Shown: in pieces, positions 36,435-44,779 of the stretch
Layout of the letters: each line of letters begins with the position of its first letter
Position numbering within the stretch: position 1 is the stretch's first letter
From: Microlunatus parietis
Lineage (GTDB): Bacteria > Actinomycetota > Actinomycetes > Propionibacteriales > Propionibacteriaceae
Length of the DNA stretch: 64,000 bases
Direction of reading: 5' to 3'
Assembly (NCBI RefSeq): GCF_013407955.1
Contig: NZ_JACCBU010000001.1
Span: 372,001 to 436,000, forward strand
Program-made: the position numbers and the translations under genes
The notes under the pieces: generated by a model
The model's database searches: none
Seen by the model: the letters and a program-made list of their open reading frames with translations, nothing else
Told to the model about the DNA's origin: nothing

Positions 36435-37670
36435 ATGAGCGGTCGGAGCGGGCTGTGGCGGGTCGCGGAACTGCCCACCACCCGAGCAGGCATCGAGCGG
36501 GCGTTCTCGTACTTCATCGCCGGGATCCGGCTCGGCACGGTGGCTCAGATGGTCCCCTCGGTCCACCTCGGCGTCGCGACCTCCCCGAACGGCACCGCCT
36601 ATCTGCTCTGCTGGCTGGCCGCCGCCGGAGCCGCCGTCACGGTGAGCGTGCTGACCCTGGTCCGGCGCCGTCCGCTCGGCACCGTCGGTGCCGTGATCGA
36701 CTTCGCGCTGGCCTGTGGTCAGTTGCTGCTCGGGCCCCTGGTGCTGGCGCCCGGTGACCGGCTGGGCACCTGGGTGACCTACCAGTCGGCCAACGCGCTG
36801 TCGGTCATCTACACCGAAAGCGGCGTCCGCCAGCGCAGCGTCTGGGTGGGCGGGCTGGTCGGCGTGATCGTCTGCTACGTCGTCTATCTCGGCAGCGAGC
36901 TCGGCGGCGACCAGACCTTCAACGCCGTCGGCAACGTGCTGACCTTCGTCGTGTACGCCCTGATCGCGCGCATGTTCTTCGGCTTCACCCGGCGGATCGC
37001 CTCCGACGCCGACGCGTCCCGGGCCCGTGCCGCCGAGCTGGCCCGGCGCGAGGAGGAGCGCCGGGCCCGGCTGACGATGCACAACGGCGTCGCCCTGATG
37101 CGGCTGCTCACCGAGCCCGGCACCGACGACTCCCGGCGCCGGCTGATCGACCAGGCGGAGGTGGAGCTGCGGCGGATGCGGGCCTACCTGCGCGGCCGCG
37201 GTCCGGCCGAGCCGGACCGGGTCGAGGGCGCCGGCTCGACGGTCCGGCTTGCTGCCATGATCACCAAGGTGTGTGACCGGTACGCCGATCTCAACGTCGA
37301 CGCCCTGCTCGACCTCGGCACCGGCCTGGAGCTCCCAGCGGAGCAGGCCGAGGCCCTCGAACGCGCGCTGGACAGCCTGTTGCTCAACGTACGGCAGCAT
37401 GCCCGCGCCGACGGCGTCGTCGTCCACCTCGACCAGGGCACCGACGGAAGCTGGCGGCTGACCGTGCGGGACGACGGCGTCGGCTTCGACCCGGCCTCGG
37501 CCGCCGAGGGCATCGGCCTCCGCGACGTCGTCCTGGGCGAGCTGCGGCGGCGCGGGCTCGACGTCTCGATCGACTCGGCCAGCGGCGCCGGGACGACGGT
37601 GACGATCTCGTCCGGAACCAGCCCGACCGGCAACGCCCAGCAGCACGATCCCGCGGGAGCGCCCGGATGA
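36435..37670 (+). CDS. Membrane sensor histidine kinase
   Basis: 411 residues from ATG 36435 (GAGAGGAACG just before it; an upstream TTG would add 7 residues). Four to five membrane segments lie in 55-180 (AYLLCWLAAAGAAVTVSVLTL, WVGGLVGVIVCYVVYLG, VLTFVVYALIARMFFGF). A short helix EEERRARLTMHNGVALMRLL contains the likely phospho-acceptor His216 in a divergent H-box resembling HDGxxQ of LuxR-type partner kinases. The HATPase domain follows: NVRQHA (N box), DDGVGFDP (G1), GIGLRDV and GAGTTVTI. No extracellular sensor domain. Overlaps the response regulator by four bases (ATGA). Confidence 0.88.
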   Translation: MSGRSGLWRVAELPTTRAGIERAFSYFIAGIRLGTVAQMVPSVHLGVATSPNGTAYLLCWLAAAGAAVTVSVLTLVRRRPLGTVGAVIDFALACGQLLLGPLVLAPGDRLGTWVTYQSANALSVIYTESGVRQRSVWVGGLVGVIVCYVVYLGSELGGDQTFNAVGNVLTFVVYALIARMFFGFTRRIASDADASRARAAELARREEERRARLTMHNGVALMRLLTEPGTDDSRRRLIDQAEVELRRMRAYLRGRGPAEPDRVEGAGSTVRLAAMITKVCDRYADLNVDALLDLGTGLELPAEQAEALERALDSLLLNVRQHARADGVVVHLDQGTDGSWRLTVRDDGVGFDPASAAEGIGLRDVVLGELRRRGLDVSIDSASGAGTTVTISSGTSPTGNAQQHDPAGAPG

Positions 37671-38359
37671 GGCCGCGGCTGGCCGTCGTCGACGACGCCT
37701 CGCTGATCCGGGAGTCGGTCGGCCTGCTGATGCCCGGTCTGGAGGTGGTCGCCGCCCTGGCCAACGTCGAGGAGCTGCTGCGGCTCGCCCCGGAGGCCGA
37801 CCTGGTTCTGCTCGATCTGCATCTGGCCAACCTCGAGCAGCAGCCCGACGTCCGGCAGGGCGTCGCCGCGATCCGGGCGCTGACCGGCCGCTACCGGGTC
37901 TGCGTCTACAGCCAGGAGGAGCGCCGGTTCGTGCTCGCCGCCTGTATCGCGGCCGGGGCCGCCGGGGTCGTATCCAAGGCGTTGCCGACCGCCCGGGCCG
38001 AGCAGCTCATCCTGGAGGTCGCGGCCGGCGGCACCGTCGTCCCGCAGCCGGTGATCGGGATCCTCGAGGTGCTGGTCCGGCGCAACTGCATCACGCTGCT
38101 CAGCGAGCGGCAACGGCAGCTGTTGCACGGCCGGGCGCGCGGGCTGACGTACGCCCAACTGGCGAAGGATCTGTACGTCAGCGAGTCGACGCTGCGCGGC
38201 TACTGGCTCGACCTGTCCCGGTCGTTGTCGGACTCGCTGCGCGCCCTCACCCCGAGCGAACTCGAACACGCGCTCGGTCTCGCGCCCGGTGACCTGCTGG
38301 AGTTCTGGCCCGGCGCGGCTCAGGTGACCGACTGGTGGCGACTCGATTCCGGTGCCTGA
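37667..38359 (+). CDS. LuxR/NarL-type response regulator
   Basis: 230 residues. Receiver domain: LAVVDDASLI with acidic pair Asp9-Asp10, phosphorylatable Asp50 in LVLLDLHLA, and Lys in GVVSKALP. C-terminal LuxR-type HTH: LLSERQRQLLHGRARGLTYAQLAKDLYVSESTLRGYWLDLSR, somewhat diverged from the usual LTxRExEVL. A 40-residue C-terminal extension (TPSELEHALGLAPGDLLEFW) is uncommon. Translated with the preceding kinase (ATGA overlap), so the two are a two-component system. Its 3' end overlaps the convergent SARP-hydrolase gene by about 40 bases. Confidence 0.88.
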   Translation: MRPRLAVVDDASLIRESVGLLMPGLEVVAALANVEELLRLAPEADLVLLDLHLANLEQQPDVRQGVAAIRALTGRYRVCVYSQEERRFVLAACIAAGAAGVVSKALPTARAEQLILEVAAGGTVVPQPVIGILEVLVRRNCITLLSERQRQLLHGRARGLTYAQLAKDLYVSESTLRGYWLDLSRSLSDSLRALTPSELEHALGLAPGDLLEFWPGAAQVTDWWRLDSGA

Positions 38360-41022
38360 GCCCCGTCGAGGAACTCCTCGATGATCGGGCCGAGCACGGC
38401 CGGTTCGACGTCGTGCGGCTGGCCGGCCATGGTCAGCCGGCGCCCCCGCGGCAGCAGGTCGGCCACGACCTGGGCGGTCGTGCGGCGCCAGGAGCGGCTC
38501 TGCTCACCGTCGATGACCAGCGTCGGTACGGTGATCGCGCCGGCCCAGTGCGCCGGCAGGCCGAAGTCGCCCATCACCTCGAGGTCGTACGGCAGCGTCG
38601 GCGCGACCGCCTCCAACTCCGGCCAGAGCGGAGCGTTGCGCATCGGCGCGACCACCTCGGCCGGCATCTCGACCGCGGTGACCAGGAATGCCTCCACCGC
38701 GTCGCCCGGCCGACCGCGGGCGACCAGGTCGCGCAGCCGGTCGGCGAAGTCCGGCGGCATCGGCGGCCGGCTCGGGTCGAGGATGAACGGCGGCTCGATC
38801 AGCAGCAGTCCCTCGATCGGCACGCCGCGGGCGGCGGCCTCGGCGGCCAGCACGGCGCCGGACGAGACCCCGAGCGCGTACGCCGAGCCGCCGGCCAGTT
38901 CGACCACCGCGGCCAGGTCCTCGATCTCCCGGCCCACCACCGCCGGGCCGTCGGTGCCGGGATCGCCGCTGTCGCCGCGGCCGCGCCGGTCGTAGGTGAT
39001 CATGGTGAACCGGCCGGCCAGGTGCTCGGCCAGCGGGCGGAACGTGCGCCGGTCGTTCAGCGCACCGCCGACCAGGACGATCGCCGGGCCGCTGCCGTAC
39101 ACCTCAGCGGCGATGCCGGTGCCGTCGGCGGACCTGACGGTCTCGTGGCGGCGGCCGGGTTCGTGGCGACGGCCGGGCCGGTCGGTATAGAGGCCGCCGA
39201 GGTAGGCGAACAACTCGCTGTGCCCGTACAGCCTGGGCTCGGTGCGCCGGGCCAGCCCGGCGAAGTAGCGGTCGTAGCGGCGCCGGACATCGTCCGCCTC
39301 GCCGGCCGCGACGAGCCGTTCGGTGGCGAAGGTGCGGACCAGTTCCAGCAGCCGGTAGCGGGACCCGGAACTGCCGTCGATCCGTACCACCAGGGAGCGG
39401 TCGACCAGCCGGCCGAGCAGTTCGGCGACGTCGGCGACCGGCACCACGTCACCGGCACAGACCGCCTCGGCCGCGGCCAGGGTGCAGCCGCCCGGGTGCG
39501 GGGCGAGCCGGCGCAGCACCGCTCGTTCCGGCGTACTGAGCAGTTCCCAGCTCCACTCGACGATCGCGGTCAGGGTCTGCTGCCGGTCCGGCCGGCCGCG
39601 CTGCCGGCGACGGTCGTCGAGCCGCACCGCAAGATCGCGGACGTCGAGCGCGGCGACCCGGCTCGCCGCCAACTCGAGCGCCAGCGGCAGCCCGTCCAGC
39701 CGGCGGCACAGGTCGACCACCGCGGTCAGGTTGTCGGGGCCGAGCCGGAAGCCCGGATCGGCCGCCGCCGCCCGCGCGGTGAACAGCCGGACCGCCGCGC
39801 TGTCGGCCGCCTCGGTGCCCGGGTCGGGCAGCGGCAGCGGCTGGACCGGCCAGCGCTGCTCCCCCGCGACGCCGAGAGCCTCGCGGCTGGTGGCCAGGAT
39901 CCGCAGGCCGGCCTCGTCGGCGAGCAGCCGGGTCGCCAGTTCGGCGGCGGCGTCGATCACGTGTTCGCAGTTGTCGAGTACGAGCAGCGCGTCCGGCCCG
40001 CGTTCCGCCGCCGCGGCCGCGACCGCCTCGGCCAGCCGGTCCGGGTCGGCGCCGGGCTCCAGATCGGCCAGCTCGACCAGCCAGGCGTCGCCACCGTGGC
40101 GTCGCGCGACGGCCAGCGCGAGACTGGTCTTGCCGACGCCGCCGGGTCCGGTGAGCGTGATCAGTCTGGTCCCGGCGAGCCGGTCGGTCAGCTGGTCCAG
40201 GTCGGTGTCCCGGCCGATCAGGTCGGTCACCGGGGCGGGCAGGTTGCCGGCCGGCGCGAGGTCCGGCTGCGGGCCGAGGGACGGGTCGTCGCTGAGGATC
40301 CGCTGCTGCAGCTCGGCCAGGTCGGGGCTCGGGTCGAGGCCGAGTTCGTCGGCCAGGCGGTGCCGGAGGTCGGCATAACTCTGCAGCGCCTCGGCCTGCC
40401 GGCCGGCCCTGGCCAGCGCCCGCAATTGCACGGCCCGCAGCCGTTGCCGGAGCGGATGGGCGGCGACCAGTTCGGCGAGCTCCGCGACCAGGTGATCATG
40501 CTCGCCGAGTTCCAGCCGGGCTTCGGCGTAGGCCTCCTGGACGGCCAGCCGTTCCTCGTCCAGCCGGTCGATCGCGGCCCGGGTGAACGCCTCCTGCGCA
40601 TAGTCGGCGTAGGCGGGTCCGCGCCACAGCGTCAGCGCGTCGGCCAGGGTCGCCGCCCGCATCCGTACGCTGCCGGTCTGCCGGGCCCGGGTCGCCAACG
40701 CCCGGAACCGGCCGGCGTCGACGGCCTCGGCCGGCACCGAGATCAGATAGCCCGGCGGCGCGGTCCGGATCAGTTCGCGAGCGCCCGGCTCGGCGTTCTC
40801 CAGGGCCCGCCGCAGCTGGGAGACCCGGGTCTGCAGCGTCGACGTCGGGTTGACCGGCAGCGCATCGCCCCAGAGGTCGTCGATCAGGGTCGCCGCCGCC
40901 ACCGGCCGGCCCGCGTGCAGCAGCAGATCGGCGAGCAGCGCGCGGACCTTCCGGTCCGGAATGCGCACCGCCGCGCCGTCGTCGGTCCAGGCCGCCACCG
41001 GCCCCAATACCCCGAAACGCAT
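38320..41022 (-). CDS. SARP/AfsR-type regulator with NB-ARC ATPase and C-terminal alpha/beta hydrolase domain
   Basis: 900 residues from ATG 41022. Residues 1-95 are an OmpR-type winged helix (MRFGVLGPVAAW, RALLADLLLHAGRPV, LQTRVSQLRRALE); 100-250 a bacterial transcriptional activation domain (DAGRFRALATRAR, LRQRLRAVQLRALARAGRQAEAL). About 265-600 is an NB-ARC/AAA module with GPGGVGKTSLALAVARR and LLVLDNCEHV. In place of TPR repeats, residues 626-900 form an alpha/beta hydrolase: VRSADGTGIAAEVYGSGPAIVLVGG, nucleophile elbow GVSSGAVLAAE near 719, VPTLVIDGEQ and QPHDVEP near 866. A GRRHEPGRRHE tandem marks the junction. Probably a pathway regulator whose sensor is a hydrolase fold; ligand unknown. 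Confidence 0.9.
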   Translation of the reverse strand: MRFGVLGPVAAWTDDGAAVRIPDRKVRALLADLLLHAGRPVAAATLIDDLWGDALPVNPTSTLQTRVSQLRRALENAEPGARELIRTAPPGYLISVPAEAVDAGRFRALATRARQTGSVRMRAATLADALTLWRGPAYADYAQEAFTRAAIDRLDEERLAVQEAYAEARLELGEHDHLVAELAELVAAHPLRQRLRAVQLRALARAGRQAEALQSYADLRHRLADELGLDPSPDLAELQQRILSDDPSLGPQPDLAPAGNLPAPVTDLIGRDTDLDQLTDRLAGTRLITLTGPGGVGKTSLALAVARRHGGDAWLVELADLEPGADPDRLAEAVAAAAAERGPDALLVLDNCEHVIDAAAELATRLLADEAGLRILATSREALGVAGEQRWPVQPLPLPDPGTEAADSAAVRLFTARAAAADPGFRLGPDNLTAVVDLCRRLDGLPLALELAASRVAALDVRDLAVRLDDRRRQRGRPDRQQTLTAIVEWSWELLSTPERAVLRRLAPHPGGCTLAAAEAVCAGDVVPVADVAELLGRLVDRSLVVRIDGSSGSRYRLLELVRTFATERLVAAGEADDVRRRYDRYFAGLARRTEPRLYGHSELFAYLGGLYTDRPGRRHEPGRRHETVRSADGTGIAAEVYGSGPAIVLVGGALNDRRTFRPLAEHLAGRFTMITYDRRGRGDSGDPGTDGPAVVGREIEDLAAVVELAGGSAYALGVSSGAVLAAEAAARGVPIEGLLLIEPPFILDPSRPPMPPDFADRLRDLVARGRPGDAVEAFLVTAVEMPAEVVAPMRNAPLWPELEAVAPTLPYDLEVMGDFGLPAHWAGAITVPTLVIDGEQSRSWRRTTAQVVADLLPRGRRLTMAGQPHDVEPAVLGPIIEEFLDGAQAPESSRHQSVT

Positions 41023-41036
41023 GCCCCATAATCGCC

Positions 41037-41091
41037 GACCAGTCACCAACGCAGGCGTTTCTGCGGCGTGTCGCGGCTTTTGTGACCGGTC
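41037..41091 (+). repeat. 55-bp dispersed palindromic repeat, copy 2
   Basis: Starts GACCAGTCACCAACGC and ends CTTTTGTGACCGGTC; equal in length to copy 1 (13042-13096, opposite strand) and sharing the core GCAGGCGTTT-C/T-TGCGGCGTGTCGC. Outer arms pair. It begins 14 bases upstream of the SARP-hydrolase start codon, so it overlaps that gene's promoter region. Confidence 0.8.
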
Positions 41092-41241
41092 GACCGACCA
41101 TTCGGAGCGGGTACGGGAAGGACGTCAGCGTGCTCGCGGCGTCGAACGCCATCGGGTCCTGATCGGTTCGGAGAGCAGCTTCAGGCCGAGCACGTCGCGG
41201 TCTGAAGGGTTTCTGAAGTGCCGCGGTGGAGAGTCTGCGGC

Positions 41242-41859
41242 ATGAAGAACACACTGCTCCTCGCCGGCGCGATCGCCGGCCCGCTCTATGTCGGTATCGG
41301 CACGGTCGAGGCTCTCGTCCGGGACGGCTTCGACATCCGGATCCATCCGCTCAGCGTGCTCGCCAACGGGCCGGGCGGCTGGGTCCACTCAGCGATGATG
41401 ATCACCACCGGACTGCTCACCGTGCTCGGCGTCGTCGGCCTGCGCGGCTCGGTGCCCCGGGTCACGGCGATCGGGCTGGCGATCTACGGGCTCGGCGTGA
41501 CGGCGGCCGGGATGATGACGGCCGACCCGGTCGCCGGCTTCCCGCCCGGCACACCGACCACGCCGCCGGAGACGATCAGCTGGCACGGGCTCGGTCACTT
41601 CCTGGCCGGCGCGATCGGATTCCTCGGGCTGATCGTCGCGGCGCTGGCGCTGGCCTGGCGGCTGCGTCGGGACGGCCGGCCCGGCTGGGCGGCCTTCTCC
41701 TTGATCACCGGCGTCTTCTACCTCGCGGCCTTCGTCGGGATCGGTGCCAGCGGCGGGCAACCGGCGCTGAACATCGCCTTCAGCGTCGCGGTGGTGCTCG
41801 GTTGGACCTGGATCTCGCTGCTGATGCTGCGGAACCGTACCGCCGGAACGGGGAGTTGA
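41242..41859 (+). CDS. DUF998 family membrane protein
   Basis: 205 residues from ATG 41242 (GGTGGAGAG upstream). Six membrane segments can be followed: NTLLLAGAIAGPLYVGIGTVEAL, HSAMMITTGLLTVLGVVGL, VTAIGLAIYGLGVTAAGMM, HFLAGAIGFLGLIVAALAL, GWAAFSLITGVFYLAAFVG, LNIAFSVAVVLGWTWISLLML. The pattern DGFDIRIHPLSVLANGPGGWVHS is characteristic of DUF998 proteins. Function unknown. A YCII-domain gene follows 2 bases after its stop, so the two are one transcription unit. Confidence 0.85.
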   Translation: MKNTLLLAGAIAGPLYVGIGTVEALVRDGFDIRIHPLSVLANGPGGWVHSAMMITTGLLTVLGVVGLRGSVPRVTAIGLAIYGLGVTAAGMMTADPVAGFPPGTPTTPPETISWHGLGHFLAGAIGFLGLIVAALALAWRLRRDGRPGWAAFSLITGVFYLAAFVGIGASGGQPALNIAFSVAVVLGWTWISLLMLRNRTAGTGS

Positions 41860-41861
41860 TC

Positions 41862-42218
41862 ATGCGCTTCATCGCGATCCTGCGGACCTCCGAGGCGCAC
41901 GGGTTTCCACCGCCCGCCCTGCACGAGGGCATGGCCGAGCTCGGCGCGGAGGCGGCCGCGGCGGGCGTCCTGGTCGACACCGCCGGGCTGCTGCCGGTCA
42001 CCACCGCGACCAAGATCATCGTCGCCGACGGCGAGTTGATCACCAGCGACGGTCCGTTCGACGAACCGGTCCCGGTCGGCGCGTACGCGGTCTACGATGT
42101 CGCCGACCGCGCCGAAGTCATCGAGTGGACCCGGCGCTTCATGGACCTGCACCGCCGCACCTGGCCGGGCTGGTCCGGTGAGTCGGAGATCCGCCAGGTC
42201 TTCGGCCGCGAGGGCTGA
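41862..42218 (+). CDS. YCII-related (DGPF-domain) protein
   Basis: 118 residues. MRFIAILRTSEAHGF at the start and the hallmark ELITSDGPFDEPVPVGAYAVYDVADRAEVIEWTRRFM identify the YCII/DGPF family, small alpha-beta barrel proteins. In actinobacteria they are often next to or fused with ECF sigma factors or regulators. Ribosome binding site GGGGAG overlaps the end of the DUF998 gene. The AraC-like regulator follows after 15 bases. A longer frame beginning at 41226 is a shadow of DUF998. Biochemical role not established. Confidence 0.85.
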   Translation: MRFIAILRTSEAHGFPPPALHEGMAELGAEAAAAGVLVDTAGLLPVTTATKIIVADGELITSDGPFDEPVPVGAYAVYDVADRAEVIEWTRRFMDLHRRTWPGWSGESEIRQVFGREG

Positions 42219-42233
42219 GCGAAGGAGCCGGGC

Positions 42234-42923
42234 ATGATCGGGCTGCGCGTCGACACCACCGACGAGCCCGACCGCCGGCTGGGCCGGATCTGGTCGGCCG
42301 CCTGCGACCGCCCGACGCCGTTCAACTCGCTCGCCTCGTACACCTCGGGCATCGGTTGCGTCCGAGTCGGCGGCGTCACCACCGTGCACCTGCGTGGACC
42401 GGCGACCCAGGCCACCCCGCTGACCTGCTCGGCCGGCTCGGAGTTCTTCGGCGCGGACTTCCGGACCGGCTGCTACCTCACCGTCGTCCGGCCGGCCCGC
42501 TTGATCAACATGAGCGACACGGTGCTGCCGGCCCTGCCCGACGGCCGGGTGCTGCTCGGCGGGCAGGCCTGGGAGGTGCCGACGGCGGACAACATCGACG
42601 TGTTCGTCGACCGGCTGGAGCGGGCCGGCTTGTTGATCTTCGATCCGCTGGTCGAGGAGTTGCGGTACGGCGGCCGGGCGCCGATCCCGGACCGCACGGC
42701 GCAGCACCGTTTCCTCCGCGCGGTCGGCCTGTCCCGCCGCACGTTCAGGCTGATCGAACGCACCCGGACCGCCGCCCGCCGGCTCCGATCGGGCGTCCCG
42801 ATCGGCGAGGTGGTCGCCGGCACCGGCTTCTACGATCAGCCGCAGCTGACCCGGGCGCTGCGCCGGCTGATCGGGCACACGCCGGTCGAGGTCGCCCGGG
42901 GCGGCATGTTCCTCGACCTGTGA
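42234..42923 (+). CDS. AraC-family-like regulator, paralogue 1
   Basis: 229 residues; AAGGAG precedes the ATG. The N-terminal sensing domain (RIWSAACDRPTPFNSLASYTSGIG, GGVTTVHLRGPATQATPL, EFFGADFRTGCYL) resembles the domain found before AraC HTH modules in actinobacteria (DUF6597-like). The C-terminus carries two helix-turn-helices: FLRAVGLSRRTFRLIERTRTAARRL and PIGEVVAGTGFYDQPQLTRALRRLIGHTPVEVA. Two paralogues occur at 43113 and 62455. It closes the DUF998-YCII-AraC unit and may regulate it. Confidence 0.85.
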   Translation: MIGLRVDTTDEPDRRLGRIWSAACDRPTPFNSLASYTSGIGCVRVGGVTTVHLRGPATQATPLTCSAGSEFFGADFRTGCYLTVVRPARLINMSDTVLPALPDGRVLLGGQAWEVPTADNIDVFVDRLERAGLLIFDPLVEELRYGGRAPIPDRTAQHRFLRAVGLSRRTFRLIERTRTAARRLRSGVPIGEVVAGTGFYDQPQLTRALRRLIGHTPVEVARGGMFLDL

Positions 42924-43112
42924 CGTGCGGTTCGGTACCTTGATCAACTTCTGACCGGTGCGACCCGGAGTCTCGACCTGGTCCAGGTCACCGAGGTCGG
43001 CAACGGCGCCGTCGTGCTCACGTACACCCGAAGCAGACCTGACTCCCTCCTCCGGTCGGCGGCCCGTGGCATGATCAGCGGGCCGACACCGTGTCCGAGC
43101 GAGGGGGTCTGA
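42924..43112 (+). other. Gap between AraC paralogues with a possible gene remnant
   Basis: In the frame continuing after the paralogue 1 stop there is an uninterrupted stretch reading LTGATRSLDLVQVTEVG then NGAVVLTYTRSRP, which looks like the C-terminal end of a protein such as a sensor-domain lipoprotein. No start is present. The last 50 bases share GGCATGATC-A/G-GCGG-G/A-CCG and GAGGGGGTCTG with the upstream region of paralogue 3. Confidence 0.3.
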
Positions 43113-43802
43113 ATGCCGGAGTTGCGGCTGCACGCGGAACCGAAGCCGGGCGAGTTGCTGGACCGGATCTGGGCCGTGGACTGTGACACCGTCCTGCCGG
43201 TCACGGGGCTCGCGTCGTACTACTCCGGCATCTGCTGCATCCGCGCCGGCGGTGTCACCACTGTGTACCTGCGGGGTCCGCTGACTCGCGCGATCCCCCT
43301 GGTCTGCCCGTCCGAGATGGAGTTCTTCGGCGCGGACTTCCGGACCGGCGCCTACCTGACCGTGGCCCCGCCGGCCCGCCTGATCGACCTGAACGACGTC
43401 GTGCTGCCGACGCTGCCGGACGGCCGGATCCTGCTCGGCGGGCAGGCCTGGGAAGCGCCGACGCCGGGCAACCTCGACGTCTTCGTCGACCGGCTGCACC
43501 GGGCCGGCCTGTTGATCTTCGACCCGCTCGTCGAGGACTTCCGGTACGGCTGCACGGTGCCCGTCTCGACCCGGGTCGCCCAGGGCCGCTTCCGCCGCGC
43601 GGTGGGACTGTCGCGGCGCGCGCTGCACCTGATCGAACGCACCCGGCAGGCCGCCGACCTGCTCCGGGCCGGCATCCCGATCGGCGACGTCGTGACCCGC
43701 ACCGGGTTCTACGACCAGCCGCAATTGACCCGCGTCGTGCGGCGGCTGATCGGGCACACGCCCGGCGAGGTCGCCCGCGGTGACATCGTCGTCTCGCTGT
43801 AA
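43113..43802 (+). CDS. AraC-family-like regulator, paralogue 2
   Basis: 229 residues from ATG 43113, with GAGGGGG before it. Same architecture as paralogue 1 and closer to paralogue 3 at 62455: all three share EFFGADFRTG, LPDGR-I/V-LLGGQ-A/T-WE, DVFVDRL-R/H-RAGLLIFDPLVE, FYDQPQLTR and RRLIGHTP. The N-terminal domain has a CC pair in GICCIRAGGVTTVYLRGP that is also in paralogue 3 but reads GCV in paralogue 1. Ligand and targets unknown. The conserved upstream block shared with paralogue 3 suggests common or cross-regulation. Confidence 0.85.
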   Translation: MPELRLHAEPKPGELLDRIWAVDCDTVLPVTGLASYYSGICCIRAGGVTTVYLRGPLTRAIPLVCPSEMEFFGADFRTGAYLTVAPPARLIDLNDVVLPTLPDGRILLGGQAWEAPTPGNLDVFVDRLHRAGLLIFDPLVEDFRYGCTVPVSTRVAQGRFRRAVGLSRRALHLIERTRQAADLLRAGIPIGDVVTRTGFYDQPQLTRVVRRLIGHTPGEVARGDIVVSL

Positions 43803-43842
43803 CCCCGCGGCTCCGTACAAGACCAGCGATCCTTGTTCCTAC

Positions 43843-44745
43843 ATGCTGATCGGCGTGCGACATCGCCCCCGCCCCTCGTTGCCCAGACTGCGCAGCGCTC
43901 GGGCCCTGCTGGCCGCCGCCGTCATGATCATGACCGCCGGCTGCGCCCTCGTACCGACGCCGCCGAACAGTCCGGACCGGCCGAGTCCCGCGTCCCCGAC
44001 CGCCGTACCGCCCACCACCGGGCAGCCGACCGCGGAGCAGACGGGCGCCGACTTCGACGACATCGTCGCGACGGAACGGTTGCCGGACGGACTCGCCGCG
44101 CAGGAATTGCGGATCATGCGGGACGGCGCGGCCCTCAACCTGGAGAGCATCAACCGGATCGGTGGCCGGGTGCCGGCTGCCACCCTCGAGGAGCTGCGGC
44201 CGTTGCTGGAATCACCCGAACTGATCGAGGAGGCAGCCGTGCTCGAGACGTTCGTCAACGGCGTCTGCGACGACTCGCTCGGCATCCACGAATTGACGAT
44301 GGGCGACCTGCACATCGTCGAGAAGCTGCCGTGCACGATTCCCGTCGACACCCCGGTGCTGGATCAGATCAAGCAGCTCCTCGACGAGGTACGGAAGGAC
44401 GGCATCACCAAACCACTCGGTGCCGACGGCCCCCACTTCTCCTCCATCGATCTCGAGGAGATCTTCGACGGCCGGTCGTCCGGGAGCAAGATCACGGTCC
44501 GGCCCGACCGGACCGTCGTCAGGCACGGCCCGTACGAGACCTCCGGGACGATCGACCAGCCGCAGTTCGACGCGATCAGGATGATCACTGCCGGCGAGCT
44601 CTGCACCGAGCCGGCCGGCGAGTTCGAGCACGGCCACCTGATCTCCGTCGACGGCCGCGAGCCCGTCGCGGTGCAGTTCCTGGATCCGAAGGGGCGGTGC
44701 GTAGCAGGGAATGCCCTCGTCTCGATCGTCGCCGACGCAGTCTGA
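43843..44745 (+). CDS. Predicted lipoprotein of unknown function
   Basis: 300 residues from ATG 43843. The N-terminus has Arg-rich residues, a hydrophobic segment LLAAAVMIMTAGC with a lipobox (TAGC) and a Pro/Thr/Ser-rich spacer (TPPNSPDRPSPASPTAVPP), so the mature protein should be lipid-anchored outside the membrane. The remainder is acidic (ELRPLLESPELIEEAAVLETF, TIDQPQFDAIRMITAG) with about five cysteines. I do not recognise a family. An in-frame start at 43780 overlaps the end of AraC paralogue 2 and is not needed. The DUF1707 gene follows after 34 bases. Confidence 0.75.
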   Translation: MLIGVRHRPRPSLPRLRSARALLAAAVMIMTAGCALVPTPPNSPDRPSPASPTAVPPTTGQPTAEQTGADFDDIVATERLPDGLAAQELRIMRDGAALNLESINRIGGRVPAATLEELRPLLESPELIEEAAVLETFVNGVCDDSLGIHELTMGDLHIVEKLPCTIPVDTPVLDQIKQLLDEVRKDGITKPLGADGPHFSSIDLEEIFDGRSSGSKITVRPDRTVVRHGPYETSGTIDQPQFDAIRMITAGELCTEPAGEFEHGHLISVDGREPVAVQFLDPKGRCVAGNALVSIVADAV

Positions 44746-44766
44746 TCGGGCAGGCATCCCTTCGGA

Positions 44767-44772
44767 TACGAT
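44767..44772 (+). promoter_or_regulatory. -10 element of the DUF1707 gene (leaderless start)
   Basis: TACGAT, seven bases before ATG 44780. The alternative ATG 44771 overlaps this box, so 44780 is preferred. Confidence 0.4.
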
Positions 44773-44779
44773 GGCGGCG

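Noticed and set aside
35391..37646. 751-codon minus frame joining the lipase to an upstream region
   Set aside because: The lipase has its own signal peptide and ribosome binding site at 36293; the rest is antisense to the histidine kinase.
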